Shown piece after piece: positions 7,923 through 15,940 of a DNA stretch of 31,988 nucleotides. The notes under the pieces were generated by a model. The model had not been told where the DNA came from and did not search any database. It saw nothing but the letters and a program-made list of their open reading frames with translations. This stretch comes from CAZTDU01 sp964617355. Lineage in GTDB: Bacteria; Pseudomonadota; Gammaproteobacteria; Burkholderiales; SG8-39. Every line of letters begins with the position of its first letter. The first letter of the stretch is position 1. A program made the position numbers and the translations under genes. The stretch spans positions 1-31,988 of the forward strand of contig CAZTXP010000162.1 of assembly GCA_964617355.1 (NCBI GenBank), in the 5' to 3' direction.

Positions 7923-8804
7923 TCAGACCTGGCCAGCCTGCCGCGCCTGCAGGGCCGCGATGCGCTCCTCGATCGGCGGGTGCGTCGAGAAGAGCGCCAT
8001 CACGCCGCCCTTGTTGCTGATGCCCGAGGCTGCCATCTGCTTGGGCAGCTCGCCCGGCTGCAGGCCGCCGAGGCGCGCGAGCGCCGCCATCATCGGCTGC
8101 GGCGTGCCCATCAGGCCCGCGGCGCCCGCATCGGCGCGGAACTCGCGCTGGCGCGAGAACCAGGCCACGATGATCGAGGCGAAGATGCCGAACACGATCT
8201 CGCAGACGAACACCGTGGCGTAGAAGCCGATGCCCACGTCCTTGTCGTTCTTCAGCACCACGCGGTCCACGAAGTAGCCGACGATGCGCGCGAGGAACAT
8301 CACGAAGGTGTTGACCACGCCCTGGATCAGCGTGAGCGTCACCATGTCACCGTTGGCGATGTGCGCCACCTCGTGGCCGAGTACCGCCTCGACCTCCTCG
8401 CGGCTCATCGACTGCAGCAGGCCGGTGGATACGGCGACGAGCGACGAATCGCGGAAGGCGCCGGTGGCGAAGGCGTTCGGCTCGCCCTCGTAGAGCGCGA
8501 CTTCCGGCATGCCGATGCCGGCGCGCTCGGAAAGCTGCTTCACGGTGTGCACCAGCCAGAACTCGGTGGTGCCCTCTGAGCCGTCGATCACCTTCGCACC
8601 GGTGGACCACTTGGCGATCGGCTTGGACATCAGCAGCGAGATGAAGGCGCCGCCGAAGCCGAACACCGCGCACATCGCCATCAGGCCGGCATAGTTGATG
8701 CCGTTGGCGCTCATCCAGCGGTTCAGGCCCAGCACGTTCACCACCACGGACAGCAGCAGCATGACTGCCAGGTTGGTGGCGAGGAACAGGAGGACTCGTT
8801 TCAT
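7923..8804 (-). CDS. htpX: Membrane zinc metalloprotease HtpX
   Basis: A 293-residue M48-family protease of the inner membrane that degrades damaged or misfolded membrane proteins together with FtsH in the envelope stress response. Two N-terminal membrane helices (about 3-25 and 36-58) are followed by the zinc motif HEVAH (144-148) in LGHEVAHIANGD, two further helices, and the third zinc ligand Glu221 in SRQREFRADAGAAGLMG. The start at 8804 gives the normal family length and has AAGGGAAA upstream on the coding strand; a longer 14-residue extension is less likely. It is followed by a strong terminator, so it is probably a single-gene unit. Confidence 0.96.
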   Translation of the reverse strand: MKRVLLFLATNLAVMLLLSVVVNVLGLNRWMSANGINYAGLMAMCAVFGFGGAFISLLMSKPIAKWSTGAKVIDGSEGTTEFWLVHTVKQLSERAGIGMPEVALYEGEPNAFATGAFRDSSLVAVSTGLLQSMSREEVEAVLGHEVAHIANGDMVTLTLIQGVVNTFVMFLARIVGYFVDRVVLKNDKDVGIGFYATVFVCEIVFGIFASIIVAWFSRQREFRADAGAAGLMGTPQPMMAALARLGGLQPGELPKQMAASGISNKGGVMALFSTHPPIEERIAALQARQAGQV

Positions 8805-8883
8805 GGCGTCGGTTTCCCTTGGAGGAGGCGGCGCATCATAGCGCACCGCACGGACGCTTAGATGGCCCCGCCCGCAGGAAGTT

Positions 8884-10503
8884 TCAAGGGGCCCTGCGGG
8901 CCGCCGCGAGGATCATTTCTGCCCCCTTTTCGGCAATCATGTAGGTAGGGGCATTCGTATTGCCGGATGTAATCCTGGGCATCACGGAAGCGTCTACTAC
9001 CCTCAAGGCGTCCGTCCCGAGCACCCGGAGGGCGTCGTCCACCACCGCCAGCGGATCGCTGCCCATGCGGCAGGTGCCCACGGGGTGGAAGATCGTCGTG
9101 CCGAGCTCGCCGGCGGCGCGCTCGAGCTCGGCCTCGGATTGCAGCGCCGGGCCGGGCCGGAACTCTTCCGGCTGGTACTTCGCCAGCGACGAGGCCGCCA
9201 TGATGCGGCGGGTGTAGCGGATGGCGTCGATCGCCACCTTGCGGTCCTCGGGCGTCGACAGGTAGTTGAGCTTGATCTCGGGGTAGGTCTCCGGGTCGGG
9301 AGAGGTGATGCGCACCCGGCCGCGCGAGGTCGGGCGCAGGTTGCAGACGCTCGGCGTGATCGCGGGGAAGGGGTGCAGCGGGTCGCCGAACTTGTCGAGC
9401 GACAGCGGCTGCACGTGCCACTCGATGTTGGCGGTGGGCTGCGAGGGGTCGCTCTTCGCGAATGCGCCGAGCTGCGACGGCGGCATGGTGAGCGGGCCGG
9501 TCTTGAAGGCGAAATACTCGAGGCCCATCGCCGCCTTGCGCCACAGGCTCTGCGTCATCTCGTTCAGCGTGCGCGCATTGCGCACCTTGTACTGGATGCG
9601 CACCTGCAGGTGGTCGTGCAGGTTGCCGCCGACGCCGGGAGAATCCAGCACGACCGGAACGCCGAACTCCTGCAAGAGGGCTCCCGGCCCGACGCCCGAT
9701 AGCTGCAACACCTGCGGCGAGCCGATCGAGCCGAGCGCGAGCACCGTCTCCTTCGCGGCGGGCGCGACGCACAGGCCATGCTCGGGGTGGCTGAATTCGA
9801 TGCCGGTGGCGCGGCGGCCGTCGAAGGTGATGCGCCGGACCATCGCCCGCGTCAGCACGGTGAGGTTCCTGCGATGCTGCACCGGGCGCAGGAAGGCGTT
9901 GGTCGCGCTCCAGCGTTTGCCGGTGCGCTGGTTCATCTGGAAGTACGCGCTGCCGGCGTTGTCGCCGCGGTTGAACTCGCGGATCTTCGGGATGCCGCAT
10001 TCCTCGGCGGCGTCGCGCCAGGCGTCGAGGATCTCCCAGTGGACGCGCGGGTCCTCGACGCGCAGTTCGCCACCGACGCCGTGCAACTCGTCGGCGCCGT
10101 GCTGGTGGTCTTCCACCTTCAGGAAGTAGGGCAGCACGTCCTTCCAGCCCCAGCCCTCGTTGCCGAGCGCGGCCCAATGGTCGTAGTCCTCGCGCTGGCC
10201 GCGCATGTAGATCATGGCGTTGATCGACGAGCATCCGCCGAGAACCTTGCCGCGCGCGTAGTGGATCGAGCGCCCCGCGAGGTGCTCGTCGGGCGCGGTC
10301 TTGTAGCACCAGTCCGTCTTCGGGTTCGCGATCGTGAAGAGGTAGCCGACGGGGATCGGGATCCAGAAGTGGTCGTCCTGCCCGCCGGCTTCGAGCAGCA
10401 GCACGCGATTCGCCGGATCCGCCGAGAGGCGGTTGGCCAGCACGCAGCCCGCGCTGCCGCCGCCTGCGATCACGTAGTCCCAGTCCCCGAACTTCCCGGC
10501 CAT
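8884..10503 (-). CDS. GMC-family flavin oxidoreductase (choline/alcohol dehydrogenase-like)
   Basis: A 539-residue GMC oxidoreductase. Residues 9-19 (DYVIAGGGSAG) form the FAD-binding dinucleotide fold, followed by LLLEAGG. The first GMC signature is GKVLGGCSSINAMIYMRG and the second is GSIGSPQVLQLSGVG. The C-terminus carries the catalytic His473 in HPVGTCRMG and the SGNTNAPT segment (513-520). It oxidises an alcohol to an aldehyde using FAD. Choline dehydrogenase and long-chain alcohol dehydrogenases are the nearest kinds, but no betB or betI neighbours support choline. The ATG has GGGAGG upstream. It is transcribed divergently from the Spy-like gene over a 105-base gap. Confidence 0.92.
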   Translation of the reverse strand: MAGKFGDWDYVIAGGGSAGCVLANRLSADPANRVLLLEAGGQDDHFWIPIPVGYLFTIANPKTDWCYKTAPDEHLAGRSIHYARGKVLGGCSSINAMIYMRGQREDYDHWAALGNEGWGWKDVLPYFLKVEDHQHGADELHGVGGELRVEDPRVHWEILDAWRDAAEECGIPKIREFNRGDNAGSAYFQMNQRTGKRWSATNAFLRPVQHRRNLTVLTRAMVRRITFDGRRATGIEFSHPEHGLCVAPAAKETVLALGSIGSPQVLQLSGVGPGALLQEFGVPVVLDSPGVGGNLHDHLQVRIQYKVRNARTLNEMTQSLWRKAAMGLEYFAFKTGPLTMPPSQLGAFAKSDPSQPTANIEWHVQPLSLDKFGDPLHPFPAITPSVCNLRPTSRGRVRITSPDPETYPEIKLNYLSTPEDRKVAIDAIRYTRRIMAASSLAKYQPEEFRPGPALQSEAELERAAGELGTTIFHPVGTCRMGSDPLAVVDDALRVLGTDALRVVDASVMPRITSGNTNAPTYMIAEKGAEMILAAARRAP

Positions 10504-10608
10504 CCCGCCTCCCGTTTACATAACTTTACCGGAGCGACATCGCCGGCTGACACCTCGGGATCACAGTGCAGTCACGGGCATGTGCCCTGAACCCAAGGAG
10601 CAGACGGC
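10504..10608. promoter_or_regulatory. Divergent intergenic region between GMC and Spy-like genes
   Basis: This 105-base gap must hold promoters for both divergent genes. The plus-strand gene has AAGGAG at 10595-10600, 8 bases before its ATG. An AT-richer patch (TTTACATAACTTTA, about 10515-10528) is the likeliest promoter core, but no clear -35/-10 pair could be assigned. A short hairpin, GGGC/GCCC, lies at 10576-10587. Confidence 0.4.
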
Positions 10609-11097
10609 ATGACGAACTTCGGAAAGCTTCGCCGCACGGTGATCGGGGCGATCGTGGCGGGACTCGCCATCGGCATCGGCGGCCACGCGTGGGCGCACGG
10701 CGGCCACCACGGCCACGATCGCGGCGCGATGACGGACCCGGCGAAGATGGACGAGCGCATCGAGTCGATGGTGAAGCGCATGCTGTCGCGCGTCGACGCG
10801 ACCGATGAACAGCGCACGAAGGTGGCGGCGATCGCGAAGCAGGCCGGCGCCGACCTGCGCGGGCTGCGCGAGAAGCAGCGGTCGCTCCGCGCGAAGGGCC
10901 TCGAGCTCCTCGGCGCGCCGACCGTGGACCGCGCCGCGATCGAGGGGCTGCGCGCCGAGCAGATGAAGCTCGCCGACGAGGCCTCGAAGCGCGTGGCGCT
11001 GGCGCTCGCCGACACCGCCGACGTGCTCACTCCCGAGCAGCGCGCGAAGCTCGCGCAGGCGATGAAGGAGCGCCAAGGCCGCTGGCACCGCGGCTGA
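10609..11097 (+). CDS. Spy/CpxP-like periplasmic protein (LTxxQ family)
   Basis: A 162-residue protein with a signal peptide (basic LRR, hydrophobic stretch IGAIVAGLAIGIGG, then HAWAHGG near residue 27-32) and a His-rich mature N-terminus (HGGHHGHDRG) that could bind metal. The rest is helical, and near the C-terminus LTPEQRAKL matches the LTxxQ motif of Spy, CpxP and CnrX-type proteins. These act in the periplasm as chaperones or as inhibitors of a sensor kinase. A two-component pair begins 16 bases downstream, so it probably senses envelope state or metal and feeds back on that kinase (inference from context). The start is supported by AAGGAG. Confidence 0.85.
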   Translation: MTNFGKLRRTVIGAIVAGLAIGIGGHAWAHGGHHGHDRGAMTDPAKMDERIESMVKRMLSRVDATDEQRTKVAAIAKQAGADLRGLREKQRSLRAKGLELLGAPTVDRAAIEGLRAEQMKLADEASKRVALALADTADVLTPEQRAKLAQAMKERQGRWHRG

Positions 11098-11112
11098 AGG
11101 GATAATGCGCCC

Positions 11113-11817
11113 ATGAGCGGGCGCATCCTCATGATCGACGACGATGCCCGGCTCGCACGGATGGTCGCGGACTATCTCGGCGGGTCGGGCTTTCGCGTGT
11201 CCGTCGCCAGCACGGCGAAGGAGGGCCTCGCGCTGATGGAGCGCGAGCCCTTCGCCGCGCTCGTGCTCGACCTCATGCTGCCCGACGCCGACGGCCTCGA
11301 GGTCTGCCGCCGCGTGCGCGCCACCTCTGGGGTGCCGATCCTGATGCTCACCGCGCGCGGCGACGCCGCGGACCGCGTGGTCGGCCTCGAGATGGGCGCC
11401 GACGACTACCTGCCCAAGCCCTTCGAGCCGCGCGAGCTGCTGGCGCGCCTGCGCGCGATCCTGCGCCGCGGCGCATCGCGCGGCGCGGGCGACGTGCTGC
11501 GCTTTGGTCGCCTCGAGATCGACCGCGGCGGCCGCGTGGCGCGGGTCGACGGCTCCGAGCGGCCGCTGACCGGATACCAGTTCGCGCTGCTGCTCGCGCT
11601 CGCCGAGCACGCGGGCCGCGTGCTGTCGCGCGAGCAGCTGATGGACCTGATGAAGGGCGAGCCGCTGGAAGCCTTCGACCGCTCGATCGACGTGCACGTG
11701 TCGCGCATCCGCGCCGCGATCGAGGACGACCCGAAGAGGCCGCGCCGCATCGTCACCGTGCGCGGCGCGGGCTACGTCTTCGCGCGCCACCATGACGGAG
11801 AGGAGGCGGCGCAGTGA
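11113..11817 (+). CDS. OmpR/CpxR-family response regulator
   Basis: A 234-residue two-domain regulator. The receiver domain (about 4-115) has acidic residues D9-D11, phospho-acceptor Asp53 in LVLDLMLPDADG, the Thr/Ser switch position in MLTARG, and Lys102 in YLPKPF. The winged-helix domain (about 135-228) has TGYQFALLLALAEHAGRVLSREQL and the closing RSIDVHVSRIRAAIEDDP with TVRGAGYVF. It should be phosphorylated by the kinase whose GTG start overlaps its TGA stop (GTGA at 11814-11817), showing translational coupling. By context it resembles CpxR or RstA and may regulate the Spy-like gene upstream. Confidence 0.95.
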   Translation: MSGRILMIDDDARLARMVADYLGGSGFRVSVASTAKEGLALMEREPFAALVLDLMLPDADGLEVCRRVRATSGVPILMLTARGDAADRVVGLEMGADDYLPKPFEPRELLARLRAILRRGASRGAGDVLRFGRLEIDRGGRVARVDGSERPLTGYQFALLLALAEHAGRVLSREQLMDLMKGEPLEAFDRSIDVHVSRIRAAIEDDPKRPRRIVTVRGAGYVFARHHDGEEAAQ

Positions 11818-13043
11818 GGAAGCTGTACCTGCAGATCTACGTCACGCTCGTCGTGGTGCTGCTCGCCTTCGTGCTGCTCGCCGGCGTGTTCTGGCGCGAA
11901 CTGGCCGAGCGCGCCGGCTACCGGCAATTCGCCACCTTCGCCGCCGAGGTCGCGGAGGCGATGCTGCCCACGCAGGGCGAGCCGCCCGCGGTGCAGGAGG
12001 CGGCGTTGCAGCGCTGGGCCGGGCGCGTGCGCATGTCGCTCTACACCGTCGACGGGAAGTTCATCGCTGCCGCGGGCGAACCGCTGGCGCTGGAAGATCG
12101 CGAGCAGCGCTGGCACGGCCGCGGCCACGCGTGGACGCTGCAGCTCTCGGACGGACGCTGGCTGGTCGGCAAGCGCGTGCGGCCGCCGCGCGCGCCGCCG
12201 GTGTGGGGCTTCGTGCTGTTCCTCCTCGGGCTCGCGCTCGCGGTCGCGGTGGGCGCCTATCCGGTGGTGCGGCGCGTGACGCGGCGCCTGGAGCGCCTGG
12301 AGCACGGCGTCGAGGCGCTGGGCGCCGGCGACCTGAAGGCGCGCGTGCAGGTGGAAGGCAAGGACGAGATCGCGCGCCTCGCGGCGAGGTTCAACGATTC
12401 CGCGGCGCGCATCGAGTCGCTGGTGGGCGCGAACAAGGCACTGCTCGCCAACGCGTCGCACGAGCTGCGCTCGCCGCTTGCGCGCATCCGCATGGCGCTG
12501 GAGTCGCCGGGTGTCGACGAGTCCGCGCGCGGCGCGGTGGCGCAGGACATCGCGGAGCTCGACCAGCTGATCGACGAGATCCTGCTCGCCAGCCGGCTCG
12601 ACGCGCAGCCGGATCGCGCGCCGGTCGAGGAGGTGGACCTGCTCGCGCTCGCGGCCGAGGAAGCGGCGCGCGTGGATGCGTCTGCCGAGGGCGAATCGGT
12701 TGTCGTGCGCGGCGAGCCGAAGCTGCTTCGCCGCGTCGTGCGCAACCTGCTCGAGAACGCGCGCCGCCATGCGCCGGGCGAGGCCCCGGAGGTCCGCGTG
12801 CGGCGCGAGGCAGGCCACGCGGTGCTCGAAGTGCTCGACCGCGGGCCGGGCATCGCCGACGCCGAGCGCGAGCGCATCTTCGAGCCGTTCTACCGGCCGG
12901 CCGGCGCGCGCGAGTCGGCGGGCGGCCATGGCCTCGGCCTCGCGCTCGTGCGGCAGATCGCCGCGAGGCACGGCGGCGCCGCCGCCTGCGCAGCGCGAAA
13001 CGGCGGCGGCAGCGTGTTCCGCGTTCGTCTCCCCGGCGCCTAG
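11814..13043 (+). CDS. Sensor histidine kinase (CpxA/RstB-like)
   Basis: A 409-residue inner-membrane kinase. Transmembrane helix 1 is at about 7-27, a roughly 100-residue periplasmic sensor region follows, transmembrane helix 2 is at about 131-150, and the HAMP segment runs 151-203 (RRLERLEHGVEALGAGDL). The HisKA phospho-acceptor is His216 in NASHELRSPLARIRMALE. The ATPase domain shows the N box (NLLENARRHA), G1 (DRGPGIAD), FEPFYRP and the G2 motif GGHGLGLALVRQIAARHGG. It should phosphorylate the partner regulator in response to an envelope signal. The small periplasmic domain plus the Spy-like neighbour points to an envelope-stress system, which is inference. Confidence 0.94.
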   Translation: MRKLYLQIYVTLVVVLLAFVLLAGVFWRELAERAGYRQFATFAAEVAEAMLPTQGEPPAVQEAALQRWAGRVRMSLYTVDGKFIAAAGEPLALEDREQRWHGRGHAWTLQLSDGRWLVGKRVRPPRAPPVWGFVLFLLGLALAVAVGAYPVVRRVTRRLERLEHGVEALGAGDLKARVQVEGKDEIARLAARFNDSAARIESLVGANKALLANASHELRSPLARIRMALESPGVDESARGAVAQDIAELDQLIDEILLASRLDAQPDRAPVEEVDLLALAAEEAARVDASAEGESVVVRGEPKLLRRVVRNLLENARRHAPGEAPEVRVRREAGHAVLEVLDRGPGIADAERERIFEPFYRPAGARESAGGHGLGLALVRQIAARHGGAAACAARNGGGSVFRVRLPGA

Positions 13044-13069
13044 CCTCGCGTATAGTGCGGCGGCAGCCC

Positions 13070-14338
13070 ATGCCGCCCGACCCGCGCCGCTACCGCCGGC
13101 TTCGCCGCATCACCTACACGCTCGGGGTGTTCGCGTTCGTGATCGCGTTCTTCCATCGCGTCGCGCCGGGCGCGATCGCCGCCGACCTGCGCACGAGCTT
13201 CGACGCCAGCGCGCTGCTCCTCGGCTTCATGGCGGCGCTGTACTTCTATCCCTACGCCGCGATGCAGCTGCCCTCGGGTGTGATGGCCGACACTATCGGC
13301 CCGCGGCGGCTCTTCTCCGGCGGGCTGCTGGTCGCGGGCGTGGGCTCGATCGTGTTCGGCTGGGCGCCCAGCGCGGCGTGGCTGCTGGTCGGGCGCGGGC
13401 TCGTCGGCTTCGGTGTCGCGGTGTCGTTCATCTCGGTGCTGAAGCTGATCGCGGCGTGGTACCGCGAGGACGAGTTCGGCACCTGGGTCGGCGTGCTGAT
13501 GATGGCGGGCAACCTCGGCGGCGTGCTCGCGGCCTCGCCGCTGGCGTGGATCGTCGGCCTCGTGTCGTGGCGCGACGTCTTCGTCGCGGTGGGCATGCTG
13601 TCGGTGTTGCTCGCGGCGGCGATCTGGACATGGGTGCGCGACACGCCCGCCGACGCGGGCCTCGATCCGGTGGTCGCGACGCCGGTCGCGACCGGCCCGC
13701 GCGTGACGCTGCGCGCGGCGCTGGCGAAGGTGGCCGCCAACCGCGACACCTGGCCGGTGTTCACGGTGCACCTGTGCCTCATCGGTTCGTACCTCGCGTT
13801 CGCGGGGCTGTGGGCAGTGCCAATGATGACGGCCACGCTCGGCATGACGCGCGACGCCGCGACGCTGCACATCACCATCGCGATTCTCGCCTTCGCCGTC
13901 GGCTCGGTGACGGTGGGCACGCTGTCGGACCGCATGCGCCGCCGGCTGCCGCTCCTGCGATGGCTGTCGGTGCTGTTCCTGCTCTGCTGGGTGCCGTGGG
14001 TGACGGGCTGGGTGGTGCAGGGCGCGGCGCTGTACGCGCTCTTCGTGCTGATGGGCGCCGGCATCTCCGGCGCGAGCCTCGCGTGGGCGCTCGGCAAGGA
14101 ACTCAACCCGCCCGAACTCGCAGGCACCTCGACCAGCCTCGTCAACACCGGCGGCTTCCTCGGCGCCGCGCTGCTGCAGCCGCTGGTCGGCTGGACCATC
14201 GACCGCGGCGGCGCCAGCGGCCCCGACGACTATCGCCGCGGCATGATCGTGCTGGCGGTCGTGGCGCTCGCGGGGGTGATCGGCGCGTTTCTCGTGCGGG
14301 AGACGGGGTGTCGGAATGCGTATGTGGAGAGGACGTAG
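13070..14338 (+). CDS. MFS transporter
   Basis: A 422-residue membrane carrier with about 12 hydrophobic helices. The N-terminal part (RITYTLGVFAFVIAFFHRVA) and the first-loop motif (GVMADTIGPRRLF) are typical of the major facilitator superfamily. A central loop (RDTPADAGLDPV) separates the halves, and a second loop motif (GTLSDRMRRRLPLLR) is visible. The substrate is unknown. The ATG at 13070 gives a normal length and lies 26 bases after the kinase stop, so the gene may be the last member of the Spy-like/regulator/kinase unit. The reading frame extends far upstream without a stop, but that part lies inside the kinase gene and is not used. Confidence 0.85.
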   Translation: MPPDPRRYRRLRRITYTLGVFAFVIAFFHRVAPGAIAADLRTSFDASALLLGFMAALYFYPYAAMQLPSGVMADTIGPRRLFSGGLLVAGVGSIVFGWAPSAAWLLVGRGLVGFGVAVSFISVLKLIAAWYREDEFGTWVGVLMMAGNLGGVLAASPLAWIVGLVSWRDVFVAVGMLSVLLAAAIWTWVRDTPADAGLDPVVATPVATGPRVTLRAALAKVAANRDTWPVFTVHLCLIGSYLAFAGLWAVPMMTATLGMTRDAATLHITIAILAFAVGSVTVGTLSDRMRRRLPLLRWLSVLFLLCWVPWVTGWVVQGAALYALFVLMGAGISGASLAWALGKELNPPELAGTSTSLVNTGGFLGAALLQPLVGWTIDRGGASGPDDYRRGMIVLAVVALAGVIGAFLVRETGCRNAYVERT

Positions 14339-14390
14339 GGGATTGGAGGCGGGATGATTTCGTATCCGACCCGAATTGCAACTATCACCA

Positions 14391-15269
14391 ATGCTTGAGA
14401 TCTTCGGGCTTACCGGCTTGTTGCAAGGGCTCGCCGTAGCCTATGGGCTCCTGGCGATTGGCGTTCTGGCACTGGTCGTCTGGATGGCTGACACGACTCG
14501 CGGCAAGGCAATCGCAGCCGCGACCGTCGTCGGCATCTTTGGTGCGTGGCCGGTCAGCGAGTATCTGAACTATCAAGCGCGCGAAACGGCAGAGGCGGAG
14601 GCAAAAGCCACCCGCGACGCATTTGCGCGCGAGGCATGGGCATATTTCAGAAAGAAGTGCGACGAGAGTTCCGGAGAAAAGATCTACGTGAAGGTCGCAA
14701 GTGCTCGCAGCGTGCTAGTTATGAAGCCGCTCCCGCCTGCAAGCGAGAAGGACATTCAGGATCAGCACTGGTTCGGTGATCCATACAGCAACGCTACCCC
14801 CATTTCAAGCCGTGGGGACTCAGCTGCACGCAAGCTAATCAGTGACAGCAAGGCTGGTGACGGACGTGTTCACAAGGGCCTTGAATTTGTCGAAATGGAA
14901 GAAGGAAAAGGGGATGCAGTTCGCTTGATTCGTGTCGCGCGGACGAATGGGTCGCCTGAAATGGAGATCTCCGAAATCACGAAGCCCGTCAGCCGCTACG
15001 GCGTGTCTTGGGAGGACATTTCGACCCCAGCGGATAGGCGTTACTGGGTAGCAGGCAGTCGGTTTCGCGTTGTCGATATCCAAACCGGCGCTGTAGTCGC
15101 TGAGCGAGTCGGGTTTTTGATCGAGCCTGGGTTCGGGAGCACGGCTGGCTTTCGCAAGCCTTGGCTGATCGCACGCAGCTCAGCCAACACGTGTCCGGCC
15201 TTGACGTCGTTCGACTATAGCGATCAACAGTTCATTTCACGCTTGTTCCGGTCGCAGGAAGAGAAATAG
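14391..15269 (+). CDS. Membrane-anchored protein of unknown function
   Basis: About 292 residues with two N-terminal membrane helices (roughly 8-32 and 40-58), then a charged helix and a soluble domain. A KKCDESSGEKIYVKV segment (Cys90), GLEFVE, and a later strand pair around VVDIQTGAVVAER resemble the two proteins at 25807-26583 and 27759-28391 in order and spacing, so I infer a shared, unnamed family. ATG 14391 is preferred over a TTG 15 bases upstream, though neither has a strong ribosome-binding site. Base composition is visibly lower in GC than the neighbouring MFS gene, suggesting acquisition. No function can be assigned. Confidence 0.7.
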   Translation: MLEIFGLTGLLQGLAVAYGLLAIGVLALVVWMADTTRGKAIAAATVVGIFGAWPVSEYLNYQARETAEAEAKATRDAFAREAWAYFRKKCDESSGEKIYVKVASARSVLVMKPLPPASEKDIQDQHWFGDPYSNATPISSRGDSAARKLISDSKAGDGRVHKGLEFVEMEEGKGDAVRLIRVARTNGSPEMEISEITKPVSRYGVSWEDISTPADRRYWVAGSRFRVVDIQTGAVVAERVGFLIEPGFGSTAGFRKPWLIARSSANTCPALTSFDYSDQQFISRLFRSQEEK

Positions 15270-15345
15270 GACTGGAACGCAATGGATTCCAGAGACGAAT
15301 TTCCCATGTGCCGTGACAGCGCAATCCCGGTTCCATGCTAAAGTA

Positions 15346-15368
15346 GTCCGAATTCGGACCTGTTCGGA
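15346..15368 (+). promoter_or_regulatory. Palindromic operator before the toxin-antitoxin genes
   Basis: A perfect 14-bp palindrome, GTCCGAATTCGGAC (15346-15359), is followed by a third half-site, TTCGGA (15363-15368), which overlaps the antitoxin ribosome-binding site (CGGAG). A possible extended -10 (TGCTAAAGT, 15336-15344) lies immediately upstream. The layout fits negative autoregulation by the antitoxin or by the complex, as is usual for this class. Confidence 0.65.
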
Positions 15369-15374
15369 GCCGCC

Positions 15375-15635
15375 ATGAAGACCCTGCCCATCGCCGAAGC
15401 CAAGGCCCGCCTGAACGGCCTCGTGGACGACGTGCACGCGCGCGACGAGGAGGTGCAGATCACCCGCAACGGGCGGCCGGTGGCGGTGCTGGTCAGCGCG
15501 GACGAGTTCGAGCGCTGGAAGGAGACCGTCGAGGTGCGCGGCGACGCGGCGCTGATGAAGGAGATCCGCGCCGGGCTGCGCGCGCTGAAGGCGAGGAAGG
15601 CGCGCCTCTACACGCTCGACGAACTGCTCGGCTGA
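15375..15635 (+). CDS. Phd/YefM-family antitoxin
   Basis: An 86-residue antitoxin. The N-terminal half (LPIAEAKARLNGLVDDV, VQITRNGRPVAVLVSADEFERW) is the Phd/YefM DNA-binding and dimerisation domain. The C-terminal half (about 52-86), rich in Arg, Lys and Leu, should wrap and neutralise the toxin encoded 10 bases downstream. The antitoxin probably binds the palindrome just upstream and represses the pair. Spacing and order (antitoxin first) are typical of type II modules. Confidence 0.9.
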   Translation: MKTLPIAEAKARLNGLVDDVHARDEEVQITRNGRPVAVLVSADEFERWKETVEVRGDAALMKEIRAGLRALKARKARLYTLDELLG

Positions 15636-15645
15636 GGCGCTCGCG

Positions 15646-15939
15646 GTGGCGAGGCCGTCGCTGCGCTATCGCGTTCCCGCCGCCGTGGCGGCCCTCGTCG
15701 CCGGCCTGCACCCGGACCTGAAGAAGAAGCTGCGCTCGGCGCTGGAGCGCGTCGCACGCGAGCCCGATGCGGGCAAGGCGCTGCAGGGCGAGCTTGCCGG
15801 GCTGCGCAGCCTGCGGGTCGCGCGCATGCGCATCGTGTATCGCCCGCCGGTCCGTGGCGTGATCGACATCGTCGCCATCGGGCCGCGGGACCGCATCTAC
15901 GAGGAAACCCTGCGTCTCGTGTCGCGCGAGCGTCGCTGA
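15646..15939 (+). CDS. RelE/ParE-superfamily toxin
   Basis: A 97-residue basic protein starting at GTG. It has the small RelE/ParE-like fold pattern: helices LKKKLRSALERVAREPDAGKAL, then GELAGLRSLRVARMRIVYR, and the last strands VIDIVAIGPRDRIYEETLRL. Members either cleave mRNA at the ribosome or poison gyrase; the sequence does not decide which. It is paired with the antitoxin 10 bases upstream. Its stop lies a single base from the stop of the convergent CFA-family gene, which leaves no room for a terminator between them. Confidence 0.85.
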   Translation: MARPSLRYRVPAAVAALVAGLHPDLKKKLRSALERVAREPDAGKALQGELAGLRSLRVARMRIVYRPPVRGVIDIVAIGPRDRIYEETLRLVSRERR

Positions 15940-15940
15940 C

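Noticed and set aside
11792..13069. A long in-frame extension upstream of the MFS transporter
   Set aside because: It lies entirely inside the histidine kinase gene in another frame. The transporter has a normal N-terminus from the ATG at 13070.
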